A DNA stretch of 64,000 nt from Gynuella sp050296195 (GTDB lineage Bacteria > Pseudomonadota > Gammaproteobacteria > Pseudomonadales > Natronospirillaceae). Shown here one piece after another: positions 54,341 to 63,692 of this stretch. Each line of letters opens with the position of its first letter. Position 1 is the first letter of the stretch. The position numbers were made by a program, and so were the translations under genes. Below the pieces are notes generated by a model that made no database searches, had not been told where the DNA came from, and saw nothing but the letters and a program-made list of their open reading frames with translations. Where the stretch lies: assembly GCF_050296195.1 (NCBI RefSeq), contig NZ_JBNKRB010000043.1, one strand, 5' to 3'.

Positions 54341-55936
54341 TCAGGAATACTGAACTGATTCATATTTGTAGCCCGGTGGCTGGAAAATTCCACAGGCAAT
54401 ATAGGCATTATTTTCCAGCGCTTTAATGTAGGTGAGTTTGGGTTCTACCCGATCGGTATGAGGATTCATATAGTGGTATTGATGCCATCCTTCGCCTTTG
54501 GTACGAGCTATCTCAATCAGTGGTGGAGCCAATAGCTTGCCATCTGCATCACAGGCATCTTTAAGGTTTTTCCCCACCAGAGGGGCTTCACCACCGTATG
54601 CCAGCATCAATCCGTCAAACTCCTGTGCCAGAATGAACAGCTCCCCTTGAATAAACTCACCCTCAGGATTGTTAAATTCGGCAAACGCTTTTTCCCGACC
54701 ATGAGTCTTAATATATTCATATGCCTTGTCGACCATTGCCCTGGCATCATCAGGAGTCACCAGTCGGAACCGACCAATCATTTGTTTCATATCCCGGGCC
54801 ATTTTCTCCATGCGCTCAATGGCAGCACTGTTACTGCTGATATTTTTCGCTTCATCGGTCATTAGATCCGTAACCCTGTGAATATTGCCAGACAAAGCAT
54901 CTGTTGTGCTGGTCTGCTCTTTCGAAGCATTTTCAATATGCTGGATTTCAGCCACCACAGACTCAATGCTGGTCGCAATTTCTTCAAGGGCAATACCGGA
55001 CTTCTTAGTCTCCTCAGAGCCAACACTTACCAAGGCAACAGTCTGCTCCATGCTCTTCACAGCCATAACAAGCTCATTGCGCATGGAAGTGACGGTTTCA
55101 TTAATTTGTGAAACGGCTTCCGAAGTCTCGGCGGCAAGTTTCCGGACCTCATCTGACACAACGGCAAAACCGCGACCATGCTCTCCGGCCCTGGCGGCTT
55201 CTATCGCAGCATTCAGCGCCAACATGTTAGTTTGATCAGCGATACTTCTGATCATTTCAGTAATACTGCCAATCTCATCTGAACGCTTATCCAGCTGCTG
55301 GGTAATGGTCGCGGATTCGGCAACCACATCAGCCACCTGATCCATTGCTTTTTTGGCTGCTTGGGCAACCTGCTTGCCATGCCCGGCCACCTCGCGGGCT
55401 TGCTGAGAACTCTCCGAGGCCACGGAACAGTTATGGCTGATTTCCACGGCAGAGGACGCCAACTCTTCACTGGCGGTTGCAGAGGCATGAAGCTGTGATA
55501 CCACTTCATCAATACTGGTCGACAGCTGTTTGGACTGCCCATCCAGTATTTTTGCAATACGGGCAGTGGCAACACTTTCTCGTCCAAACTTTGCCAGAAC
55601 GTCACGTATATTGGTCGATAACTTATTGTAGTGTTCACCCAACTCACCGATCTGCTGAACATCGCCATAATCCAGTATCCGGGTGAAGTCCCCGGTAGAC
55701 AGCCACTCCAGATGCTGTGCCACTTTATGATAAGAGCCTTGAATAAATTTTCGGAACAACAGAAAAAAATAAACCAGCAAACACAGTTGCACCGCAGAGC
55801 CTAGTAACTGGGCCGTTCGTATCGTCTGTATATTGGATTGACTGGAGAAAATCAAAAATGAAAATATAACTTCGATGGCAGTAATCAAAATCAGTATCAA
55901 GACCATCAATACTTTTAGTGATAAAGGGCGTCCCAT
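54341..55936 (-). CDS. Methyl-accepting chemotaxis protein with C-terminal Cache-like domain
   Basis: The 531-residue protein has two N-terminal membrane segments (about 9-30 and 43-62) with almost no periplasmic loop, a HAMP-like linker and a full cytoplasmic signalling domain. The hairpin tip contains SIADQTNMLALNAAIEAARAGEHGRGFAVVSDEVRKLA. After the signalling domain comes a region (about 395-525, DARAMVDKAYEYIKTHGREKAFAEFNNPEGEF through IACGIF) that looks like a single Cache sensor. Because it follows the signalling domain it should face the cytoplasm. No other chemotaxis gene is nearby. Confidence 0.9.
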   Translation of the reverse strand: MGRPLSLKVLMVLILILITAIEVIFSFLIFSSQSNIQTIRTAQLLGSAVQLCLLVYFFLLFRKFIQGSYHKVAQHLEWLSTGDFTRILDYGDVQQIGELGEHYNKLSTNIRDVLAKFGRESVATARIAKILDGQSKQLSTSIDEVVSQLHASATASEELASSAVEISHNCSVASESSQQAREVAGHGKQVAQAAKKAMDQVADVVAESATITQQLDKRSDEIGSITEMIRSIADQTNMLALNAAIEAARAGEHGRGFAVVSDEVRKLAAETSEAVSQINETVTSMRNELVMAVKSMEQTVALVSVGSEETKKSGIALEEIATSIESVVAEIQHIENASKEQTSTTDALSGNIHRVTDLMTDEAKNISSNSAAIERMEKMARDMKQMIGRFRLVTPDDARAMVDKAYEYIKTHGREKAFAEFNNPEGEFIQGELFILAQEFDGLMLAYGGEAPLVGKNLKDACDADGKLLAPPLIEIARTKGEGWHQYHYMNPHTDRVEPKLTYIKALENNAYIACGIFQPPGYKYESVQYS

Positions 55937-56052
55937 AGCTGTCCTGACTCAATGAAGATATGCTTATTCAGATATAGTCCAATAAGTATTATCTTTCAAC
56001 GAGCCGGGACAGCTAACCGCTAACAGACTGATCTGATGCAGGTTACGTTTTT

Positions 56053-57576
56053 TTAAGCATTGTTGTGCAGATCGATCATTGCACTTTTATCTTCTTTGTC
56101 TCTTGTCTCACGTGCAGAATCATTTCGGCTGGCCTCCAAAGCCGCCAAATATTGTTCATCAATATCTCCGGTCACATATTTGCCGTCGAAAACTGAACAA
56201 TCAAACTCCCTGGTACCATCTACTTCATCACTCGGAGTTGCCGCTTTAATTAAATCTTCCAGATCCTGATACACTAACCAGTCTGCACCGATTGCAGTGC
56301 CAACTTCCCCATCACTCCGGTCATGAGCGATCAGTTCATATTTGGCCGGCATATCAATCCCATAAACGTTCGGGTAACGGATAGCTGGAGCCGCAGAGGC
56401 AAAATAGACCTTGTTGGCCCCAGATTCCCTGGCCATCTCAATAATCTGCTGACACGTGGTTCCGCGCACAATGGAATCATCTACCAGCAAAACATTCTTA
56501 TCCTTGAATTCCAGGCCAATAGGGTTCAATTTCTGCTTCACTGATTTTTTCCGCATTGCCTGACCCGGCATAATGAAGGTACGGCCGATATAACGGTTTT
56601 TCACAAACCCTTCACGGAACTTGACTCCAAGATGGTTGGCCAGTTCCAAAGCACTGGTACGACTGGACTCAGGAATTGGAATTACGACATCAATATCATG
56701 CTCGGGATGTTCCCGCATAATTTTGTTAGCAAGGTATTCCCCCATTCGCACCCGGGCACGATAAACTGAACTACCATCGATAAATGAATCGGGACGGGCA
56801 AAATAGACATATTCAAAAATACAGGATGTCTGGGTTAATGACGGACCACATTTTTTAGTAAACAACTCACCCTGGGCGTTGATATACACTACTTCTCCCG
56901 GCTGGACATCACGGATTATGGTAAATCCGAGCGCATCCAAAGCAACACTTTCAGAGGCAATCATATACTCGGTGCGCCCTCTGGAGTCCGTCCGCTGACC
57001 ATATACCAGCGGGCGAATACCGTATGGATCGCGAATGCCAAGCATGCCATAACCGGAAATCATCGCGACGACAGCGTATGCCCCGCGACAACGTTTAAAC
57101 AGGCTTTCCACCGCCGCAAAAATGTCTTCCTCGGTCGGTTGCAGCTTACCCTGTAACTGTAACTCGTGGGCAAACACATTGAGCAGTACTTCTGAATCGG
57201 AGTTAGTATTGACATGACGTAAGTCGGCTTTGAACAGATCTCTGACCAACTGCTGCTGGTTAGTCAGATTACCATTGTGAGCCAGAACAATACCGTATGG
57301 AGAGTTGACATAAAATGGCTGAGACTCCGCAGAGCTTGCACTGCCGGCAGTCGGATAACGTACATGCCCAATACCGGTATTACCTTTCAACCGAGTCATA
57401 TGACGGGTATGAAATACATCCCTGACCAAACCGTTACTCTTGCGCAGGAAGAATTTGCCATCCTGTTCAGTCACAATTCCAGCGGCATCCTGACCACGAT
57501 GTTGTAAAACCGTTAACGCGTCATATAGAGACTGGTTAACAGGAGAATAAGCGTGTATACCCGCAATGCCACACAT
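56053..57576 (-). CDS. purF: Amidophosphoribosyltransferase
   Basis: This is the first committed enzyme of purine synthesis, making phosphoribosylamine from PRPP and glutamine. The 507-residue protein starts MCGIAGIH, with Cys2 as the glutaminase nucleophile. The PRPP-binding motif is LLVDDSIVRGTTCQQI, and SESVALDALGF lies between. The gene follows cvpA, the conserved gammaproteobacterial order. The C terminus has a charged tail of about 30 residues after the core. Confidence 0.97.
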   Translation of the reverse strand: MCGIAGIHAYSPVNQSLYDALTVLQHRGQDAAGIVTEQDGKFFLRKSNGLVRDVFHTRHMTRLKGNTGIGHVRYPTAGSASSAESQPFYVNSPYGIVLAHNGNLTNQQQLVRDLFKADLRHVNTNSDSEVLLNVFAHELQLQGKLQPTEEDIFAAVESLFKRCRGAYAVVAMISGYGMLGIRDPYGIRPLVYGQRTDSRGRTEYMIASESVALDALGFTIIRDVQPGEVVYINAQGELFTKKCGPSLTQTSCIFEYVYFARPDSFIDGSSVYRARVRMGEYLANKIMREHPEHDIDVVIPIPESSRTSALELANHLGVKFREGFVKNRYIGRTFIMPGQAMRKKSVKQKLNPIGLEFKDKNVLLVDDSIVRGTTCQQIIEMARESGANKVYFASAAPAIRYPNVYGIDMPAKYELIAHDRSDGEVGTAIGADWLVYQDLEDLIKAATPSDEVDGTREFDCSVFDGKYVTGDIDEQYLAALEASRNDSARETRDKEDKSAMIDLHNNA

Positions 57577-57604
57577 GAAAGTTTCTCTCTAAGTTTGAAT
57601 CGGA

Positions 57605-58093
57605 TTATTGACCAATATTGATCAACGCTTCGGAAGCTTTGTGAACATATTCACCGGTCCAGCGAATTACTGGTTCAAAATAACCTACCAATACAGAATC
57701 AGGCCACAATTGCTCAAGCGCAAACAGTTTCATGACAGCCAGAATGGCCACAACGATGATAACCCCTCTCAAAACACCAAATACCATGCCTAATAAACGA
57801 TCCGTGCCAGTCAACCCTGTCATGCGAATCACTTCTGACAACAAATGGTTGATCATGGCACCGACCACCAATGTCGCTGCAAACAATATGGCAAACGCTG
57901 CCGCAATGCGCCAGTTGGGGGAGCTGATGAGGTCAGACATGAGATAAGCCAATTTGCCGGAAAATATCCTTGCGACGACCAACGCCAGGATCCAGGTGGT
58001 TAGAGACAAGGCTTCTTTGACAAATCCACGCTTAAGGCTGATGAGCGCGGAAACGATAATTACAACAACAATGATCCAGTCTATAGCGGTCAT
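57605..58093 (-). CDS. cvpA: CvpA family inner-membrane protein
   Basis: The protein of about 162 residues has four membrane segments and the family opening MTAIDWIIVVVIIVSALISL, with GFVKEALSL next. CvpA is linked to colicin V production and to envelope integrity. I chose the ATG at 58093 because it matches the family start. An in-frame ATG four codons upstream is possible. It lies between dedD and purF, as in most gammaproteobacteria. Confidence 0.93.
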   Translation of the reverse strand: MTAIDWIIVVVIIVSALISLKRGFVKEALSLTTWILALVVARIFSGKLAYLMSDLISSPNWRIAAAFAILFAATLVVGAMINHLLSEVIRMTGLTGTDRLLGMVFGVLRGVIIVVAILAVMKLFALEQLWPDSVLVGYFEPVIRWTGEYVHKASEALINIGQ

Positions 58094-58219
58094 GCAGGGT
58101 CCCATGGCCTGATAAAAAGCGAGCGAATTCTATCAGACGGATAATATTTTTAAACTCGTTTATGACATATCAGTCATACCCTGTTGAGCTGACCTGCCAG
58201 CAACATACAGTGGAAAAGT

Positions 58220-58798
58220 TTAATTAGGCCTATAGCGGACGATCAGCGGGGGGCCACCCAGCCCTAGTTCAGAGGCAGATTTGGTCAACTGCTCTTTAAG
58301 TATGGATATTTTTTGCTGACTGGACTCAGGCCCGATAAAAACCTGCGTCAAAGTACTCCCATCAGATAAGATGCTTTCCTTGTTATAGGCGCGATAACCC
58401 TGTTGACGCAGCTTATCTCTCAAAGCTGCAGCATTACGAGTACTTCTGAAACTGGCGATCTGTAACGACCAGGCTTTCAACTGACCCTGGGCGTCAAAAT
58501 CCTGGGTTTCAGTAGCAGCACGTGTTGCCGCAGGCTTATCCTTGGATGAAGAGGTTTTCGGGGCTGCCGGCTTGGAGTCAGGAGATTGAGCAACGGTTGG
58601 GGAGTCACTTTTTCGGGCTTCAACCGGAAGCTCCACCATCAGCTCAGATGTATCCGGTTTTTTCACCATCGGCGGCACTTCTATATTATCCACCTCAGGA
58701 ATCCGGCCTTCACCATCCAACAGAGTAGGCACAATCAAAACTGCAAAAAATGCCAGGACGACAGCACCCACTACTCTTCGCTTTACCGTATCTTCCAC
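58220..58798 (-). CDS. dedD: SPOR-domain cell-division protein (DedD type)
   Basis: The 192-residue protein has a short cytoplasmic start, one membrane segment (about 9-26, VVGAVVLAFFAVLIVPTLLDG), a disordered Pro/Ser/Lys-rich periplasmic linker and a C-terminal SPOR domain (about 108-190, WSLQIASFRSTRNAAALRDKL). SPOR domains bind denuded septal peptidoglycan. The position between folC and cvpA is that of dedD. Confidence 0.92.
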   Translation of the reverse strand: MEDTVKRRVVGAVVLAFFAVLIVPTLLDGEGRIPEVDNIEVPPMVKKPDTSELMVELPVEARKSDSPTVAQSPDSKPAAPKTSSSKDKPAATRAATETQDFDAQGQLKAWSLQIASFRSTRNAAALRDKLRQQGYRAYNKESILSDGSTLTQVFIGPESSQQKISILKEQLTKSASELGLGGPPLIVRYRPN

Positions 58799-58836
58799 TT
58801 CACTACCTTAACCGTGTTGGGCTGATGTTATCTGGA

Positions 58837-60093
58837 TCAGACGTTCTGCATTGCTTGTGATACTGTGTAAAAAGAGCCACAAACGACTATATCCCCCGGG
58901 CCCGGCATTACCATACCATTTAATGCAGATACAACGTCAGGAGCCATTTTCACCACAGCCCGTATATTGTCGGGAACAGATTCTGCCAGTTTGAGGGCAC
59001 TTTGACCACGGGGAACATTAAGATCAATACACACCAGACTAATGGGCTCAGCAGCTGCAAGAATCTCCAGCGTCCGACGACAATCCTTGTCAGTGAGCAT
59101 GCCGACAATAATTACCGGATGAGCAATCCTCTCGGCCTGCAAGCGCTGCACTAACATCGCAGCGGCCTGAGGATTATGTGCCACATCAAGAATCAACCGA
59201 TGTTGCTGATATTGCAACGTCTGAAAGCGCCCAGACAATCTGGCCTGTTGTAAGCCCTGAACGATACTGTCTACCGAGATGTTCAAGCCACTCAGATATA
59301 ATGCCTGAATAACCGTGACGGCATTTTCCAGCGGTAATTCAGGTAACGGTAGATGCTCCAGAACAAACTCATCTCCAGCTGCGTTTTTTCCCTGCCAACA
59401 CCACTCACCCGATTCATAAGAATATTCGAATGTGAAATCTTTGGCTTTCAAATAAAAACGGCAATCTAATGCGGCAGCACGCTCGACAACACCTTCAACA
59501 TCGTATTCCTGACCACAGACAGCAAACCCTTTTGTTCTGAAAATTCCTGCCTTCTCACGACCAATCTGAACCAGATCGCTGCCCAGCCAATCCTGATGAT
59601 CCAAAGCAACAGAAGTTACCAGCGCTACATCAGGGTCAATGATATTAACGGCATCCAGTCGTCCTCCAAGCCCGACCTCCAGAATCCAGACATCCAGGTC
59701 AGCCTCTTGAAATATCAGCATTGCTGCCAACGTGGTGTATTCGAAATAACTCAAGGAAATATCACCACGACTCTGCTCTATGTGCTCAAACGCTCTGACC
59801 AGTCGTAAATCATCTACTTCCTGACCATTAACCAGGACACGCTCATTAAAGCGCAGAATATGGGGAGAGCTATACCGTCCAGTACGATAGCCCTGTATGG
59901 CTAGAATGGTGTCGAGAAATGCACAGCTCGACCCTTTGCCATTAGTGCCAGCTACCGTAAATACGGTAGCCTTACCTTTGTTAATATTCAGTTGCTCAGC
60001 TACACGACTGATTCGTTCAAGACCGAGATCAATTTCCTGATGGTGAAGGCTTTCCAGATAAGAAAGCCAGTCTGAGAGAGTTTTCAGCGACAC
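58837..60093 (-). CDS. folC: Folylpolyglutamate synthase / dihydrofolate synthase
   Basis: This 418-residue Mur-ligase-like enzyme adds glutamate to dihydropteroate and to folates. The P-loop is VAGTNGKGSSCAFLDTI, a signature region is YSSPHILRFNERV, and DVALVTSVALDHQDWLG and LDVAHNPQAA follow. The start is a GTG that shares one base with the accD stop, so the two are translationally coupled. The gene order accD-folC-dedD is conserved. Confidence 0.96.
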   Translation of the reverse strand: MSLKTLSDWLSYLESLHHQEIDLGLERISRVAEQLNINKGKATVFTVAGTNGKGSSCAFLDTILAIQGYRTGRYSSPHILRFNERVLVNGQEVDDLRLVRAFEHIEQSRGDISLSYFEYTTLAAMLIFQEADLDVWILEVGLGGRLDAVNIIDPDVALVTSVALDHQDWLGSDLVQIGREKAGIFRTKGFAVCGQEYDVEGVVERAAALDCRFYLKAKDFTFEYSYESGEWCWQGKNAAGDEFVLEHLPLPELPLENAVTVIQALYLSGLNISVDSIVQGLQQARLSGRFQTLQYQQHRLILDVAHNPQAAAMLVQRLQAERIAHPVIIVGMLTDKDCRRTLEILAAAEPISLVCIDLNVPRGQSALKLAESVPDNIRAVVKMAPDVVSALNGMVMPGPGDIVVCGSFYTVSQAMQNV

Positions 60094-60953
60094 TAGGCAA
60101 CGTTCTGATGATCAAGCTTTTTAAGAATAGCGGAGATTCGCGGGCGCATGTCCTTGCGTTCCAGAATCATATCGATTGCACCGTGTTCCAATAGAAACTC
60201 ACTGCGCTGGAACCCCTCAGGTAACTTCTGACGAACGGTCTGCTCGATGACACGAGGTCCAGCAAAACCGATCAAAGCATTAGGTTCGGCAATATTGATA
60301 TCCCCCAACAACGCCAGGCTCGCAGAAACACCCCCAAAACAAGGATCAATCATGGCTGAGATATAAGGAACGCCAGCCTCTCTCATACGTTGCAATACGG
60401 CACTGGTTTTTGCCATCTGCATCAACGACATCAACGCTTCCTGCATCCGGGCACCACCTGACGTCGCAAAACAGATCAATGGGATTTTTTGCTCCAGGCA
60501 TATGTGTGCAGCGCGGACGAATCGTTCTCCAACCACGGCACCCATGGAACCCCCCATAAATGCAAACTCAAATGCCACAACCACTATTGGTTTACCCTCA
60601 AGCTGCCCTTTCATCGCAACTAATGCGTCTTTTTCTCCGGTCGATTTCTGAGCCGAAGACAGCCGATCCTTGTATTTTTTGGTATCCCTGAATTTAAGAC
60701 GGTCTACAGGTTCCACTTCACTACCGATCTCTTCACGATTGTCTTCATCTAAAAACAAGTCCAGACGACGACGCGCCGAAATACGGTGATGGTGATCACA
60801 TTTTGGACAGACATCGAGGTTTTTTTCCAGCTCTGGACGATAAAGAGGTGACCCACACTTAGGACACTTTCGCCACAGCCCCTCAGGAATCTGACTGGTT
60901 TTGCTTTCTGACCGCATGATTGAAGGCACAAGTTTGTCCAACCAGCTACTCAT
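60093..60953 (-). CDS. accD: Acetyl-CoA carboxylase carboxyltransferase subunit beta
   Basis: The 286-residue AccD pairs with AccA to transfer carboxyl from biotin to acetyl-CoA for fatty-acid synthesis. The N-terminal zinc finger shows CPKCG and CPKCDHHHR (about residues 30-58), and the carboxyltransferase core has ICFATSGGARMQE and GFAGPRVIEQTVR. It lies after trpA and overlaps folC by one base. Confidence 0.97.
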   Translation of the reverse strand: MSSWLDKLVPSIMRSESKTSQIPEGLWRKCPKCGSPLYRPELEKNLDVCPKCDHHHRISARRRLDLFLDEDNREEIGSEVEPVDRLKFRDTKKYKDRLSSAQKSTGEKDALVAMKGQLEGKPIVVVAFEFAFMGGSMGAVVGERFVRAAHICLEQKIPLICFATSGGARMQEALMSLMQMAKTSAVLQRMREAGVPYISAMIDPCFGGVSASLALLGDINIAEPNALIGFAGPRVIEQTVRQKLPEGFQRSEFLLEHGAIDMILERKDMRPRISAILKKLDHQNVA

Positions 60954-60998
60954 AATCCTTCCTTATAATCGTTATTGATTCTGATAAAATGTCCGAGA

Positions 60999-61808
60999 TC
61001 AACGTTGGTCCATTGCGATACGCATCTGACCAATAATCCCGGAGACCTGCGTTACGATTTCGCGGGTTTCGCTGTTTTGCAGTTCACCCACCTTATTCAC
61101 AAGCACTGATCCGACAACGGCACCGTCCGCCACTCTGGCAACGGCCTGTGCGGACTCTGGATCTTTAATGCCAAAGCCCACGGCTACTGGCAAGTCTGTA
61201 AGGGTTTTAATCGCGGCTACTTTTTCTACCACGTCAGCGACATCGAGCCTGTTGGACCCAGTCACTCCTTTTAAAGACACATAGTAAACGTAACCACTGC
61301 AATAACTGAGTATTCTGGCAGCACGCTCTTTTGAGGTAGTGGGCGTTAACAGGAATACCGGGTCAATCTGGTGATCAGACAATATGGGCAACAGTACATC
61401 GCATTCTTCAGGGGGGAGATCCACAGTAATCAGACCATCAACACCCACTTGCTGCGCCTGAATGGCAAATTGTTCGTACCCCATAAACTCTATGGGATTC
61501 ATATACCCCATCAATACAACTGGAGTCGTGATGTTGGTTTCTCTGAACTCACGAACAATGTTCAATACGTCTTTAAGGCCAGTATGATGGCTTAAAGAAC
61601 GTTCATTAGCCAATTGGATTGCCGGACCATCGGCCATTGGATCTGAAAAAGGAATGCCCAACTCCAGAATATCAGCACCCTGCTCTACCAGCCCATGCAT
61701 CAGAGGCAAGGTTACCTCAGGACGAGGATCCCCACAGGTGATGAAAGGAATCAATGCCTGCCTGCCTTGCTCCTGCAAACGGACAAAAGTACTTTGTATG
61801 CGCTTCAT
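60999..61808 (-). CDS. trpA: Tryptophan synthase alpha chain
   Basis: The protein of about 269 residues releases indole from indole-3-glycerol phosphate and passes it to TrpB. ALIPFITCGDP, the catalytic LELGIPFSDPMADGPAIQ and the phosphate loop VGFGIKDPESA are intact. I chose the ATG at 61808 because AGAGGAATC lies just upstream. An in-frame ATG at 61823 overlaps the end of trpB. The trpB stop lies 11 bases before it. Confidence 0.97.
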   Translation of the reverse strand: MKRIQSTFVRLQEQGRQALIPFITCGDPRPEVTLPLMHGLVEQGADILELGIPFSDPMADGPAIQLANERSLSHHTGLKDVLNIVREFRETNITTPVVLMGYMNPIEFMGYEQFAIQAQQVGVDGLITVDLPPEECDVLLPILSDHQIDPVFLLTPTTSKERAARILSYCSGYVYYVSLKGVTGSNRLDVADVVEKVAAIKTLTDLPVAVGFGIKDPESAQAVARVADGAVVGSVLVNKVGELQNSETREIVTQVSGIIGQMRIAMDQR

Positions 61809-61819
61809 GTTGATTCCTC

Positions 61820-63037
61820 TCAAATTTCCAGACCGTCTATAGCCGCAACGGTGTGCACATCTTTATCTCCACGGCCAGACAGATTTACGATAATACGCTT
61901 ACCTTTCCCCATTTTACGGGCCAGTTTTTTGGCATATGCCACAGCATGGGATGATTCCAGAGCAGGCATAATACCTTCCACCAGAGTCAACTCGCGAAAC
62001 GCCGCCAAGGCTTCCTGATCTGTAGCATCGACATAAGTCACCCGACCAATATCCTTCAACCAGGAATGTTCAGGTCCAACACCTGGATAATCAAGTCCGG
62101 CAGAAACGGAATGAGTACCTGTGATCTGGCCATTTTCATCAGCCATCAAATAAGTCTTGTTACCATGCAAAACCCCGGGGCGTCCAACACTTAAAGGAGC
62201 AGCATGCTGCCCGCTTTCTATTCCCAATCCACCAGCTTCGACACCATAAATATCAACTTCTTCATCATTCAGAAATTCATGAAACAGGCCAATCGCATTA
62301 GAACCACCACCCACACATGCAACCAGAGCATCAGGTAAAGCTCCGGTTTGTTCCAGAATCTGGCGCTTTGCCTCCCGACCAATGACAGCCTGAAAGTCAC
62401 GAACCAACTGAGGATAAGGATGCGGTCCTGCGACTGTTCCGATGATGTAGAAGGTATCGTCAACGTTGGTAACCCAGTCACGCATTGCCTCATTCATGGC
62501 ATCTTTAAGCGTGCGCGTCCCAGACTTCACCGACACTACTTCAGCACCTAGCAGCTTCATCCGGTACACATTCAGCTTCTGACGCTCAATATCTTCGGCG
62601 CCCATGTACACGACACATTTCAAACCCAATCGTGCAGCCACAGTCGCACTGGCAACACCATGCTGACCGGCACCGGTCTCAGCAATTACCCGGGGTTTAC
62701 CAGTATACTTGGCCAGTAACGCCTGACCGATGGTGTTATTTACTTTGTGGGCGCCAGTATGATTTAAATCTTCCCGCTTAAGATAAATGTCTGCGCCACC
62801 CCAGGTTTCACTCAACCGACGGGCAAAATAAAGAGGTGATGGTCGTCCAACATAATGAGCCAGATCCTGGTCAAACTCTTCACGGAATTCAGGTGTCTCT
62901 TTAAGAGTGTTGTAAGTTTTTTCCAATTGCTCAAGAGCAAACATCAATGTTTCAGAAGCATAACGGCCACCATAAATACCAAAGTGACCATGCTCGTCCG
63001 GCATGCTTTTAAGATCGTTAGATTTCTTATCAGACAT
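61820..63037 (-). CDS. trpB: Tryptophan synthase beta chain
   Basis: This PLP enzyme of about 405 residues joins indole to serine. FGIYGGRYASETLM, the PLP-lysine motif LNHTGAHKVNN and the phosphate-binding CVGGGSNAIG are present. GGAGAATATT precedes the ATG at 63037, which favours it over an ATG four codons upstream. It follows trpF and precedes trpA. The trpC/trpD genes are not here. Confidence 0.97.
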   Translation of the reverse strand: MSDKKSNDLKSMPDEHGHFGIYGGRYASETLMFALEQLEKTYNTLKETPEFREEFDQDLAHYVGRPSPLYFARRLSETWGGADIYLKREDLNHTGAHKVNNTIGQALLAKYTGKPRVIAETGAGQHGVASATVAARLGLKCVVYMGAEDIERQKLNVYRMKLLGAEVVSVKSGTRTLKDAMNEAMRDWVTNVDDTFYIIGTVAGPHPYPQLVRDFQAVIGREAKRQILEQTGALPDALVACVGGGSNAIGLFHEFLNDEEVDIYGVEAGGLGIESGQHAAPLSVGRPGVLHGNKTYLMADENGQITGTHSVSAGLDYPGVGPEHSWLKDIGRVTYVDATDQEALAAFRELTLVEGIMPALESSHAVAYAKKLARKMGKGKRIIVNLSGRGDKDVHTVAAIDGLEI

Positions 63038-63073
63038 AATATTCTCCAAATTCAGCCACGCCTGAAAAATTAT

Positions 63074-63688
63074 TCAGGCTTTCGCCTGTGCGATAAATCG
63101 TTTGAGAAGATGTTGATCCTTTTTACCTTTGGATTGCTCCACACCACCACTGACATCCACAGCATAGGGAGATGTGATATCCACCGCCTGCCGAACGTTA
63201 TCCGGGGTCAGACCACCCGCGACAATTAAGCGGTGGCGCTTTTTCAGTTCAGGATCGATTAATTGCCAGTCAAAACACTGGCCGGTACCGCCGGGAACAC
63301 CTTCTACAAAGGCATCCAACAGCAGAGCTGAGGCATTTGGAAAACACGCCATCTGATGGTCCAAAAATTCTTTGGACTCAACACGTAGTGCTTTAATGAA
63401 GGGCTTACAAAATTGTTGACAGAATTCATCTGATTCATTGCCATGAAACTGAATGCAGTCTATTGAAACCTGCGAAAGCACAAGAGTAACCCATTCTGGT
63501 TTCGGGTCAACAAATAATGCAACTTTAGTAATAAAAGGCGGTAATTGCTTAGTAATTTCAGCCACCTGCGCTGGTTCTACATATCTCGCACTTGGAGGAT
63601 AAAACACAAATCCGAGCGCATCTGCTCCCGCATCACAGGCCACCAATGCGTCTTCCAGATTGGTTATCCCACAAATTTTCACTTTCAT
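63074..63688 (-). CDS. trpF: Phosphoribosylanthranilate isomerase
   Basis: The 204-residue TIM-barrel enzyme catalyses the third step of tryptophan synthesis. KVKICGITNLEDALVACDAGADALGFVF (Cys7 region), the catalytic Asp in LLLDAF and the phosphate-binding IVAGGLTPDNV and DVSGGVEQSKG are all present. It starts four bases after the truA stop and is followed by trpB, matching the conserved truA-trpF linkage in gammaproteobacteria. Confidence 0.96.
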   Translation of the reverse strand: MKVKICGITNLEDALVACDAGADALGFVFYPPSARYVEPAQVAEITKQLPPFITKVALFVDPKPEWVTLVLSQVSIDCIQFHGNESDEFCQQFCKPFIKALRVESKEFLDHQMACFPNASALLLDAFVEGVPGGTGQCFDWQLIDPELKKRHRLIVAGGLTPDNVRQAVDITSPYAVDVSGGVEQSKGKKDQHLLKRFIAQAKA

Positions 63689-63692
63689 AGCA

